A stretch of 64,000 nt of DNA, from NCBI GenBank assembly GCA_029783825.1, contig JAREIK010002415.1:1641006-1705005 (forward strand), read 5' to 3'. The notes beneath the pieces are model-generated. The model made no database searches, was not told the origin of the DNA, and saw only the letters and a list, made by a program, of their open reading frames with translations. Position numbers and translations under genes: made by a program. The stretch comes from Sapria himalayana. Taxonomy: Eukaryota; Streptophyta; Magnoliopsida; Malpighiales; Rafflesiaceae. Every line of letters starts with the position of its first letter. The stretch's first letter is position 1. Shown here piece after piece: positions 24,790 to 35,939 of this stretch.

Positions 24790-27110
24790 TTCTTGGTTGA
24801 AATTCTACCTAATTAGTTATGACAATTCTTATACGAAATGACTCTACCAACTCATTAAAACAATTCTTATACGACATGACTCTACAACTCATTAACACAA
24901 TTCTTTCATTATTCAATATATTCTTTTATGACTATTATATTATCATTAAGTTGCAGCCACACTTATCTCATAAAATCTAAATGACCATGATATTAATTTC
25001 ATATCACAATAATTAAGTATCCCACTAGTACTAAAAGTTATAGCTACATCATAGTATTATGACTTTATCTTTAATATAACTAGGTAGTCTTAAGCTAGAG
25101 TCATGACTATGTTACAAAGCTACGAGTTTTGAGTTAAAGAAAGTTACAAAGTCAAAACAACTCAAGCCAAAGAGCCATGACAATTACTCAGCATTGCAAC
25201 ATTTGGACATGAAAGGTTACAAAGAGTATTACTCAATTATAATCATCCCCTAAGGCTATAAATTTTTTCTTCAAGAGAAGACAAATACATAAATTTTATA
25301 TTTAAGCTAATTGCTAGTGATGTGGCACTTTTACAGTGTCATGAAAATATGATATATGAGAAAAGTCAAGATCAACACCATGGTCATTCCTAGTGTCATG
25401 GCCACTTGAGACACATGAAAGACCATTCTTTGTATCAAGCTTATGGTCATTTCTTACTGTCATGGCTATATATGATACTCATGAAAGGCATTTTGAGTAT
25501 TGTGGCTATTTCTAGTGCTATGACCATATGATGATCAAAAGAGATTAATATCATATCCATTTCCTAGTACCATGATCATATTATGATATGAGAGATCATT
25601 CACAATGTTATGGCTATTCCTAGTATTGTGGCTATATGATAAACAAGAAAGATAGACACATAAGTCATTGTCATTCATAATGTCACTACTTTGTGTTATG
25701 GAAATAATATGTCCAAGTCATGGACATTGCTAGTGATATAACTATCTGTTATAGAAATATTCGGATACATTTTAGAGTCATGGCTACTTTCTACAATCAT
25801 GACCTTGAACTGAAGAGAAAAAGGCCAAAGTGATAGCTTTCTTCCAAAAATCATAACTTTTTACTTAAATTAATATATAATCATTTGAATATAAAAGAGG
25901 AAGAGTAAGAAATCAAAAAAAATTCATTCTTCATCTTCCACATACCAAGTAAAAGCCAAGACACATCTACCAAACCCAAAGGGTGAATTTTGTACTCCCT
26001 AGGAGCTTCACAAGAAAGCAAGAGATGTGAGACATAAGCTAATCCATAGAGTTGAAGGGCATGACTCTGAAATCCCCCTCTTTAGGGTAGATTCAGAAAT
26101 CACTTTTTTGAACTTTGTTTATATAATGTACAAATGATTTTATATTAATAAATGAGCTTGAATTTCAACTATTTTAATGATGGATAAACCATAAGGCATA
26201 CTTGTGTATATGGTAGGAAGGAAGTGATAGTTATTTCGAACATGATACATAAGATAAACCTATATATTAAAACTTAAATTTGGGTATATTAATTATTATT
26301 AGTATGATACTTACTAAGCTAAAACAACTAATACTTATACATGTTAATCAAAATTGCAATACTTAGAAAAGCTAGTTCTCGATTGGGATGAACATTATAT
26401 TAAAATATTCTTTTAAGGTTTTCAGCTTTAGTATGCAAGTTGCATCATCATTAAGAAGGATGATGATAGGTATTTCTCTAGATATGTTCGAGTAGATTGT
26501 GATTCATAAGGTGACAATAATTTTTTTGAATTACTTTCACTTGTATGGTTCTCACTAGTGAAACTTGAGGGAAACATATATCAATTATGTTAGTATGATG
26601 CTTATGAAGCCAAATATGTAAATACTTATAAATAATGTCAATTCTTGGTCTTTATGATACCCGATGCTAAAAAATAAGAGTGTACATATAAAGAAACTAT
26701 CAAGGATAATTGATAAGTTGCCTAAAGGATATTTGATTGTAATCGACTCTTGAATAAAGATGAACTATTGTCTTGATGGTGGAATACTAAAGAGATAGCT
26801 TTGATAGGACCATCATTTTAGATGAGCTCAATAATGATAACTATCTTATACATCATTACGATAAGAAGTTATTATATAATAATTCAACTTTCATTCTATG
26901 TCCAAATATAATCTGAAGCACATATTTCATTATGATTGAGTTAGCTCACTTTTAAATGACCAAACTATGGATACAATCTATACAAGATCAATATATAGAC
27001 AAAATATCTCTTTACTACTTGTATGAATCATATACTCATGAATGTTTATTGATGAGATATTCTAGCTAATGAGATTTTGGGATACTACGTAACTAGTAAA
27101 ATTAGGTAGC
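24790..27110. repeat. Dispersed repeat R2, copy 1
   Basis: Shares order and orientation with about 50050-51740. Matched blocks: TTAGTATGATACTTACTAAGC (26295) with GAGTATGATACTTATAAAGTC; TCACTTGTATGGTTCTCACTAGTG (26538) with TCACTTGTAAGACTTTCATAAGTG; ATACTCATGAATGTTTATTGATGAG (27030) with ATACTTGTGAAATTATATTGAAC. Its 25370-25690 part is an approximately 62-bp degenerate tandem repeat around GTCATGGCTATTCCTAGT. A likely LTR or other non-coding transposon part; the family is not named. Confidence 0.55.
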
Positions 27111-27399
27111 ACAACAAAGTTACAACAAGTTTTTGATATCATTGGAGATAATTTAGTTTGGTTAGTCAAGTGAGTTGATATAATTATCCTTGTCCGAGAT
27201 CATTCATGGGTAAATATAAGGAAATTTAAAGATTCATTCATAATCATCCATATTATTTATAACACTCTCCTTGAATGACCATCACTACTAAAAAGTATTG
27301 TCAAAACCATCTAATTAAAAACATTGCCAGCAAAACATAGTGGGATAAAATTTGCATGAATGGAAAAAAAAGTATAATATGCTAATATTCTATGATAAT

Positions 27400-29250
27400 G
27401 CTTTCCTTCGTGGTGATATGATTATGATTTCTTTAAAATCTCAATATTAAGTTCTTTAAGTTGATGCATTCTGATTTTATATACAAACTCCTTGAATGTT
27501 GTATTAGGTAAAACTTTTGTAAATAGGCTTGCAAGATTATGTCTTGATCTTATTTGATGAACATTGATTTTACTTTTCTTTTCCCTAAAACGCATGTGTA
27601 TCGAACTTTGAAGAAATATGCTTAGTTAAATCACCCCTAACATATCCTCCTTTGATTTGTGTAATGCATGCATCATTGTTTTCATGTAAATTTTATAAGA
27701 ATCTTAAAATTATCTTTGATAGAAGATATATATAAGATTCTTGAATATATTTTATCATAGATCTCAACCATATGGATTCATTATTGGCTTCACGAATTAC
27801 TCATGTTTCTAAATGATTTGAGAAAATGTTGACTTCCATATACATATATCTTGTCATACTCCTACAAATAAAAATATATCTTGTCTGAGATAAAGCTTTA
27901 TGAGTATTTGAAAGATATCTTGTATATACATACCCAATCAATTGTATTTTTTATTATTTTGAATATTATAAGCTCATATCACTTGGCCCACAAATGTATT
28001 ACAATATATATTTAATCTCATTTCAATACCTTTTAGGTTGGGTAAAACTATATATTACTAAAAAATTTATAAAGAATGCTATACATGATATAGTATAATT
28101 TGTAAGATATATTAGAATATCAATTGCATATAGATATGGTACTTCTATACCATGTAATTTTTCATTTTATTTTTTAGGATGAAATTAATCTTTGTTCACT
28201 TCAAGTAAATGAATCTTTGTTCACTTCAAGTAAATGAACAACCATGGGAGAATTTAGTGAATGCAATTTGTCCATATAATCTCATTTTAATTTTTTTTCT
28301 ATCTATACAAATTGATAGACTAATATTCTATTTGAATAATATTTGATCTATATTATGAAATAATACTTGTTTTTCTCAAATTGTTTATTTCATGTTTCTT
28401 TTTTAAATAACTTGCTATTTTTGTGAGCTTGTTAGAAATTTTATAAAGTTCAAATTATCTACATATACTATACTTATTATAAGTTTGTTTTTTGAATTTT
28501 TAATAAATGCACAAGGGCAAGTTGGATGATTCATATATCCATCTTGTAACAAAAATTCACTCAAATGATTATCCCACATACGACAGAATTACTTTAATTT
28601 GCCTAGAGATTTTTGTAGTTTGATTGAGTATATATTTTGATATTTTGAATTAGTTACTTTAGGAAAATTGAATTTTTTAAGAATTTTTATCTATAAACTC
28701 ATTTAATAGGTTTTAACAATATCCATGAGATACATATCAAGTCATTTAAAGACTAATAAATTTATCAAGCATCAAAATATGTTTGTGCACATTATAAAAG
28801 AATAAGTATTCTCATAGTCTATATTGGCTCTTTGTGGAAACTTTGAGTAACAATTCACATTTTATATATTGTAATTTCATTATTTACATTTTGTTTCATC
28901 ACAAAAACCCATTTATATGTAATAATTTTTATGTTTTAAGAAGTCTGCACTATAGGTCCAAATATCTCTCTTTCTATTAATGAGTTTAGCTATGTTTGAA
29001 TCACTTCTTTCTATTTTGGAAAATCATTCATTTTATGACATTCATCCACAATTTGTTGTTCTTGATCTTCATCATATTTTATGATGTCTATAACTACTTG
29101 GAATGCAAATATATTGTCAATGATAATTTCATAGTCATTCCTTGTTTCTCCTATTGTGACTTATTAAGATGTCTTTTGTATCGAATATCATTATCTCTTA
29201 AATAAACTAGTTCAATTTCTATCTCACCAGGGGCTAACTATTTATCAAGA
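27400..29250 (-). pseudogene. Copia reverse transcriptase/RNase H remnant
   Basis: Broken translation keeps the domain order of a copia polymerase. DIFGPIVQT (near 28950) matches the start of the RT region; LSEFLLQDGYMNHPTCPCAF (28510-28590) matches the segment before the catalytic core; IVYVDNLNF (28445-28471) matches the YVDDL active-site box with its second Asp changed to Asn. Further left, text around 28200-28330 fits the RNase H connection, which includes a 25-bp tandem duplication (TTTGTTCACTTCAAGTAAATG). The enzyme would copy element RNA into cDNA; here it is dead. Confidence 0.82.
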
Positions 29251-29553
29251 CAGGTCTTATCATTCATTTTTATTGATCCTTTTGTACTAATAACCACTTC
29301 AATAATACCAAGCCTATCATATTTTATTCATTTTTTATCCAGGAACTAAATACTTTTAGCCAACAGGTTTATCATGCTTCATACATGTCTTAGAATTACT
29401 TATCAAAATATTATCTAATTATCGTATATGGACATCAATATATGCTAGAGTATTCATGGCTAGTATATGTGGATGTGTTGTTTTTTTTTTGTATATGTTA
29501 AGGTATAAGGTAATAATTTGCAAGCCCTTACAAATGAATAATCTTTTGAACCC

Positions 29554-30360
29554 CTAGTTCACTCTTCCTCGTGCAGGGATTAAGATGAGACAATGAGGAT
29601 ACATTCCATGGAATGTCTCGACACTATTCTGGAATTGACTTGCCTCTCCTAATGGAGGACAGACATATTTATTAATGTGACAATCCACAAATAAAACAGT
29701 AAAAGTATCATTCATTAAAGGTTCAAGATAATAAATAATAGTGGAATAAGTAAACCCAACATATATAACAAGTAGACTTTGAGGGCTTAACTTATTACAT
29801 TGAGGTTGAATTAGGAACTTAAAAACAATTTGTAAAAGAGAGACATCATAATTAGATGCATGATGAATTCGAATTAACATGAATTATGACGAATAGTATG
29901 TCTCCAAGTAGACAAAAACAATCTTGTTCTCGAGAGTAAAAGTCTTGCAATGAATTGTAAATGCTTAATAAGATATTCAGTTAATCAATTCTAAGTATGA
30001 GTATGTGAGGCATGATGCTCAACATCGGTAGCCATTGATATACATTAATCAAAGAATGTTTGTGAGAAGAATTCACTAGTCTTATTAAGATGAATTATCT
30101 TAATAGAATTATTAGAAAATTATGCCTTAAGTTGAATTATTTGAGCAATCAATCTTGCGAATGCAATATTTCTAGTCAAAAGAAGACAAACACTTGATCA
30201 ATGATTGATAACATCGACTAAAACCATAAAATAATGAAAATGGCTACTTGTTTGATGAATTGACCCACAAATATCATCTTGAATTCATGATAGAAATATT
30301 TGAGATTCAAATTCAACCTTGAAAAATAAAGGTCTTAGAATTAACTTGCCTTGTGAGCAA
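29554..30360 (-). pseudogene. Copia integrase remnant
   Basis: Right to left: CSQGKLILRP near 30340, DDICGSIHQTSSHFHYFMVL near 30240 (containing the first catalytic Asp of the D,D35E triad), IAFARLIAQIIQLKA near 30130, and an open stretch at 29880-29554 with LLVIYVGFTYSTIIYYLEPL and VLFVDCHINK. The last matches the conserved LGIYVGFxSPSIIxYLEP block that ends plant copia integrases. Several stops interrupt the domain. Closely linked to the reverse transcriptase remnant on the same strand. Confidence 0.85.
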
Positions 30361-30414
30361 ATAACATAATTGTAATTATCAAACATAAAAATCTTCTATT
30401 TCTTCAAATGATAC

Positions 30415-31065
30415 CCAAATAGATAGATAGACAGATAGACAGATAGACAGATTGACAGATTGACAGATTGATAGATTTACATAAAGACATATAAAATGAT
30501 AGACAAATAGACTGATTGATAGATAGATAGATTGATTGATTGACAAAAAGATATATAGATAGATATACAAATATACTGATAAATATATTAAAAGATAGGT
30601 AGATAATCTGATACATAGATAAATAGATAGACAGACAAGTAAATATATAGACATATAGGCACATAGATAGGTATATAGAAAGACAGATAGATAGATTGTC
30701 AGATAGACATATAGACAAATAAATAGATAGACAGGTAGACAGATAGACATATAGACAGAGAATAAAAAGACAAATAGATAGATTAATTAATAGACAAATA
30801 GATAGATTGGTAGATAGCCAGATATACTTATAGATAGATAGATAGACACATAGACTAATTGACAGATAGACAGAAGACAGATCAAAAGATAGACAAATAG
30901 ACAGAGACAAATAGACAGATAGATAGATAGTCAGATAGACATATAGAAAGAAAGATAGATAGACAGATATACACATAGACAGATAGAAAGATAGACATAT
31001 AGAAAGATAGACAGATAGAAAGATGACAGATAAATAGATAGACAAATAAACAGATAGATAAATAT
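30415..31065. repeat. Degenerate GATA/GACA microsatellite
   Basis: About 650 bp of AGATAGACAGATAGAT-type tetranucleotides with many point changes. It interrupts the copia element between the protease and integrase remnants. The long minus-strand open frames here (Tyr-Leu-Ser-Ile repeats) come from this repeat. Confidence 0.95.
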
Positions 31066-32160
31066 ATAATTGTTAATAATATAATGCATCAAAAAAATAT
31101 AGGATGACCATGACATTCATGTCAAATCATAAAAGTTTATGTCACATAACTTATAGTTCATGATAATTTATGAGTCAATGGTAAAATAAATACCATCATT
31201 AATTCGATATAATTCAATTGAATAAGAGTAGAGTTTTTCTAAGATATATATTTTTTGAGACAACCCAAGTAATGAAAAGATATTCATTATTATCATCATT
31301 CATAGTTTCAATATGATATCTATTTTGGTTGGAGTTAGCAAAATAAAGAGCATCATTACTATGAATTTTAATTCTACTAGATATTGATAGTTTCTCTTTG
31401 AGAGGCTCAAATTAGATTGACAGGATTAGACATGATATTAATATTATACTTTGTAACATAAATATTTTTTGTTAGAAAAAATTGTGTGAGCTGCGGCACA
31501 ATCTACAAGGAATGTATCTACATTACACATCATATAACTTATCAAGAAATGAGAGGGATTCATATATCTTCTAGTATAAATAAAGAAACAAATTTAATAA
31601 GAAATAATCATATGTAAAAATAAAGTTATAAGCATTCAAACAAAAATAATATAATAAAATTTTAAATGAAAATAGAATAGCTAATCATAACAAACATTTC
31701 CATCACAAATTAGATGATTAATTTTTTTTTTACTAGGGTCCTCAAAGAAATCAGAAACTGAGAAACATCTAAATGAGTAATATTCAAAAAAGCATCCTCA
31801 TTATTGAAGATCATTTCGACCTTATTTCATTTTTCTTTGGATGAGACTTGATATAGGTCGACCAAATATTTTTTAAGTACAAGCACATAACCAATGTGCT
31901 TGTATGCCAAAGCTACTTTATTCATCCTCATCATTATGTTTTCTTTGTGCTTCCTTACCCTTTTCAAGTTGTGACTCTAAATAATTCTAGTTTTGGTAGT
32001 TTGAATCATGTTTTATACTTAAAGAATTATGATGACAACCACAATGCGAGGAAAATGTGTCTACCATGACCATGACCATGTCCTGTACCTCGGCTTCATC
32101 CATATCCATGTACTTGTCAATGTCCATAAGTTTGGGTAGATGTGGCATTGACTTCTAGCT
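31060..32160 (-). pseudogene. Copia gag C-terminus and protease remnant
   Basis: On the minus strand, text from 32160 to 31730 contains basic Gly/His/Arg-rich codons, then HWLCACT (a broken CCHC knuckle, near 31895) and YYSFRCFSVSDFFEDP (near 31745-31790), matching the conserved gag end HLDVSDFFED. Further left, FLVDCAAAHTIF (near 31490) matches the aspartic-protease box LVDSxTTHTI with Ser changed to Cys. The part down to 31060 fits the region before integrase. Multiple stops are present. Confidence 0.75.
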
Positions 32161-32331
32161 ATGTAATATTATTTTATATAGATTCTAGTTATATGGTATA
32201 ATTAAAAGGAATTAAGTATATTATGAATAGTTTTTGAACATGTACTTGTAATTTTATTCAATATCTTCTAGTTGAGCTTGTATAGCTTTTGACTATATAC
32301 TTGTATTTTTATTCCATGATATCAAATTTTG

Positions 32332-32703
32332 TGTATGTATTCAAATAAAATAAATAAGATATAAAATATATATATATTTATATTTATAATAACACACATA
32401 TATTTTCTAAATAACTTTCACAATGTTGCAAATCTCATGCTTATTTTTATTTAGTAGAGACTTGTGTTGATCGCGTTAGAAAATAAAGAATAAATAAAGA
32501 AGTAAAACGATGAAAAAATTCTAAATTATATTTATTAATCTAGATGTAGATCTCTTATCTATATAAGTTGGGAAATATCAAAATTAAATATAATAATTAA
32601 TTTTTGTACAAATAAACATAAAGATCTTTATATAAAACCATAGGATCTTTATGGGCAACTATAATGTCTTCATGGGTAGCAGAGATGTCACTTATACTTA
32701 TCC
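32332..32703 (-). repeat. 5' LTR of the copia element
   Basis: About 370 bp. It aligns with 57930-58245, sharing GATCTC(C/T)TAT, AAATATCAAAATTAAATA, TAAAGATCTTTAT-like text, CAACTATAATGTCTTCATGGGTA and the end TATTATTTATAATA. The inner edge is set by the nearby primer-binding-like sequence and is uncertain by some tens of bases. Confidence 0.55.
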
Positions 32704-32729
32704 ATATTATTTATAATATAAACAAAATA

Positions 32730-33249
32730 GGGAGATATGTGTTTTGGGAAACCAAAATAAAAAAAATTTTAAAAAACTTTATTTTTCAAAATTTTTAAAA
32801 ATAATACATCAAATTCAAAAATAATAATGTTTTTGTACATTAAAATGTATCAATCTGATTTTGCCCATCGAATATTAAAAAAATAAAATAAAATCTAAGG
32901 TTTTGTATTTGAAAATAGGTTTTGCAATTCAAAAACCAAGCTCGACAAGACAATGATTCAAACCCATATCATTGCCACGCAAAACAACTCTTAACCATCC
33001 GAATACATGCAACAAAGCATTTAAATTGGGATAAATAAATATATATATCGATTTACACTAATATAATTACATATAAACATATGTAAATATGTTTATATCT
33101 ATATTTATATTTATATGTGTGTGTGTGTGTGTGTAATTATTTATATAAACATATAATTAAATTTGTATATACACTTATATTATATATATACATATATATA
33201 CATGTTTACACATCTAAATGTATACACACACCCACACCCACACCCACCC

Positions 33250-33304
<55 letters not shown>

Positions 33305-33473
33305 AACATAGATAAACACACACACACACACACACAAATACACCTATATGTGTGTGTATAAATATAAATATAAATAAATAAATAATACACATACACAGAC
33401 ACAGACACAAACACACTCACTCACAAACACACTCACTCACAAACACACACACACACTCACTCACTCACACTCA

Positions 33474-33512
<39 letters not shown>

Positions 33513-33848
33513 TTATTAAATATATGTGTGTGTGTGTGTGTGCATGTCTATGCATGTGTGTATTTATATGCTTATATATGTATATTTAAACATATTCACA
33601 CATGTGTGTGCGTGAATATATACAAACACACACACACACACACATGTGTGTGTGTGTGTGTTGGTGTGTGCATGTCTATGTGTATGTATATATATGTTTA
33701 TATAGACACCCACATTATATATATGTGTGTATATAAATAAAAATAAAAATAAAAATAAAAATAAAAATAAAAATAAAAATAAAAATAAAAATAAAAATAA
33801 AAATAAAAATAAAAATAAAAATAAAAATAAAAATAAAAAAATAAATAA

Positions 33849-33887
<39 letters not shown>

Positions 33888-33931
33888 TATATATAGATAC
33901 AAACACACACACACACATGTATATTTTATCC

Positions 33932-33962
<31 letters not shown>

Positions 33963-33976
33963 TGTATATTTTATCC

Positions 33977-34013
<37 letters not shown>

Positions 34014-34586
34014 TATTTTATCCACACGCACACACACACACAAACATAAATATATACACATACATACATACATATGTATGTATGTATGTGTTTATGTGTA
34101 TATATATGTATGTTTGTATGTATGTGTGTGTGTATATATATGTTTGTCAATATATATATATATATTTATAATTATATATGTAATGTGTTTATATTTACAT
34201 TTGTATTTATATAAAACTATTTTGTTTTGCTCTTAAATTGGTAATAGGTATTAATCTTGTAACCAGAGTACCATGGCGTGGTTTTTGCAAAATATAATAC
34301 AAGGGTTTGAATTCTTACTCCCCATTTACCCATCATTAATGAAAATTTTTAAATTGATTTTTGATAAATTATGATATTCAAATTCAGAAATATGATTTTT
34401 TGGATTAAAAAAATAGTTTTCAAATTAATAAAATAAATTTTTTATTTTTTATTTTTGGAGGATAAAATCGGATAGATTAATTTTAGTAAAAAAAAAATTA
34501 TTTATTTTATAATTTATGATTTTTATTTAATTATGAAAAATTTAGTGCAACCAATATTTTATGTTTGGGTTATACATAAATCTCCC
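32730..34586. mobile_element. Foldback (Mutator-like?) element with a microsatellite core
   Basis: Arms of about 300-350 bp are inverted copies of one another. The left begins GGGAGATATGTG and the right, reversed, GGGAGATTTATGT. Inner matches: TATCAATCTGATTTTGCCC with CTATCCGATTTTATCC, and ATTCAAACCCATATCATTG...GCAAAACAAC with ATTCAAACCCTTGTATTAT...GCAAAAACCACGCCATGG. The core (33050-34230) is almost entirely microsatellite. The GGGAGA ends recall the family at 5667, but no clear target duplication was found, so the class is tentative. Its right end lies about 300 bp upstream of the BIG GRAIN 1-like start codon. Confidence 0.65.
33050..34230. repeat. Compound microsatellite block
   Basis: TG run (33115-33135), CCCACA and CA runs (33226-33290), CA/CTCACT runs (33315-33510), TG runs, a perfect ATAAAA hexanucleotide array of about 17 units (33735-33840), then CA runs. 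A 44-48-bp unit made of ACATGTATATTTTATCCACACG plus a CA run is repeated three times (33916, 33960, 34008). Overlapping open frames here are repeat artefacts. Confidence 0.95.
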
Positions 34587-34888
34587 ATTTTATTTAACAA
34601 ATTCAAAAAAAATAATCAAAAAGTTGTGCATAAATTGCGGCTGATGACTAGTTTTTTCAAATCATTTTAGAGATTAGAGAGAGCCAGAGAATTAGAGGAA
34701 GTGGAACAAGTGCACAGACGCAGAAGTGCTCATACGTAAATCCTCTATTTTCTCCATTAATTGCTCCTCTGTTCTGGTGTTTTTCGACAGAAGCCAGTGG
34801 CGACTGGTGGCTGGCAACAGACAGAGAAAGAACACGAGCAACAGGGATTGGCAAAACAAATTTGATCCAAGTATATGATGTATTTGTT
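34587..34888 (+). promoter_or_regulatory. Upstream region of the BIG GRAIN 1-like gene
   Basis: About 300 bp between the foldback element and the start codon. It becomes less AT-rich from 34670, as 5' untranslated sequence often does, with a GA-rich stretch (34668-34705). No convincing TATA box at a defined spacing was found. It carries one GTTGTGCATAAA (34623-34634), identical to 12 bases of the downstream minisatellite unit. Confidence 0.35.
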
Positions 34889-35746
34889 ATGGAGAAAAGA
34901 AAGCCACCCAGAAGTAGAGAAAGCTATGATAGGCATTACCCACCAGAAACCCATTCTCTTTCTCTTCACAATTCAATCTGCAAATCAATGGAGGAATCCA
35001 ATAACAAAGGGAAGTGTTCCAACAAAGCAGAAGCCAGTAAGAAGATCCTAAGTATGCCATTCATTCGTGATAAAAGAAATCAAGAAAACGCTGCCATTAG
35101 AAAGGAGAAGGATCTTGGTATGTTTTCAAAACCTACGTCAAGTTATTGTTTATCCAAGTCAGGACCAATACTTGAGCAAAGCGAGGTACAAGAAAGGCAG
35201 AACAGTATTACGCTGACAAAATCAAAGTCAAAAGTGTGGAAATTATACAACGATATAAAGAAGAGCAAGAATCCCATATCGCCTGGTCGTCGGATCTCCA
35301 ACTTTCTACATTCGTTTTTTGGGACAAAAAATGGAAGAAAATTGGAGAAAGACGTGAAATCCGAGCATGCTTCACAGCGCTTTGTGCCATCGTCTTGTAT
35401 TATTGGCTCTCACAAAGGACACCACAAAAATGGCGCTACTAGAGAAGTGAGGTTTTGTACAGATCAAGTAATTTTAAGCGAAGATTACGGTGCTCGCGAT
35501 CATCAAACTCTTCCCATTACGGAAATTGAAGATTCGAAGAAAAAACGAGAAGAAGAAGATGATGCCGTGGAGGACGGTTTGACGAGTTGCGCCAGTTCAG
35601 ACCTGTTTGAATTAGATGACCTGAGCGCCACTGGTGCAAGTCACCCCTCCTGGCAAGAACTTCCTGTGTTTGAGTCGGCATTATTTGACATAAATAATGC
35701 GCAGTCTATCAAAATTCTTGCGAGGGCTGAAGCTCACCTTCCATAG
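34889..35746 (+). CDS. BIG GRAIN 1-like protein
   Basis: An intronless frame of 285 codons ending in TAG. The first ATG of the frame (34889, MEKRKPP) is chosen; the frame is open nine codons further upstream but without an ATG. BIG GRAIN 1 proteins are plant-specific, act at the plasma membrane, promote auxin response and transport, and raise organ or grain size in rice. Family blocks in order: HSLSLHNSICKSMEES (residues 22-37), matching the N-terminal FSxxLLDxIYxSIDES box; NPISPGRRISNFLHSFFG (128-145), matching the PGxRLxxFLNSLF box; REVRFCTDQVIL (185-196), matching the RSVRFCPVSVI box; an acidic stretch (212-229); SSDLFELDDL (236-245) and QELPVFES (256-263), both hallmark C-terminal boxes. 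No signal peptide or membrane segment. Its composition is clearly less AT-rich than its surroundings. Which paralogue it is cannot be told. Confidence 0.85.
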   Translation: MEKRKPPRSRESYDRHYPPETHSLSLHNSICKSMEESNNKGKCSNKAEASKKILSMPFIRDKRNQENAAIRKEKDLGMFSKPTSSYCLSKSGPILEQSEVQERQNSITLTKSKSKVWKLYNDIKKSKNPISPGRRISNFLHSFFGTKNGRKLEKDVKSEHASQRFVPSSCIIGSHKGHHKNGATREVRFCTDQVILSEDYGARDHQTLPITEIEDSKKKREEEDDAVEDGLTSCASSDLFELDDLSATGASHPSWQELPVFESALFDINNAQSIKILARAEAHLP

Positions 35747-35939
35747 CAGAGCTATTCTGCCAAAACACGATTCATAAATTATTTATTTTATAATTCAATC
35801 TTGCCTACTTATTTTATTTATGTAAAATTGTGTTTAGTGGTACAAAACAAAAATATTGTTGTTTTGATGTTTGTGTGCAGAAAATATTATGTTATGAATA
35901 AATATGTATGTTTTTGGATTATAAAATTCATTAATATTT

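Larger units (their letters stand above)
27180..32703 (-). mobile_element. Ty1/copia retrotransposon, near full length, decayed
   Basis: Reading right to left, this has a 5' LTR (about 32332-32703), gag C-terminus (31730-32160), protease (31060-31500), integrase (29554-30360), reverse transcriptase/RNase H (27400-29250), a polypurine tract AAGGAGAG and the start of the 3' LTR at 27255. LTR starts agree: TGTTATAAATAATATGG at 27255 and TATTATAAATAATATGG at 32703 on the minus strand. A primer-binding-like TTGATATCA lies near 32320-32330. Only about 75 bp of the 3' LTR is recognisable. All coding parts carry stops or frameshifts. A sister copy occupies 57930-60470. Confidence 0.82.

Noticed and set aside
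30379..31116. A 213-codon minus-strand frame rich in Tyr-Leu-Ser-Ile
   Set aside because: Product of the GATA/GACA microsatellite.
33180..34236. Open frames rich in Cys-Val, Thr-His or Asn-Lys repeats
   Set aside because: Products of the CA, TG and ATAAAA microsatellites.
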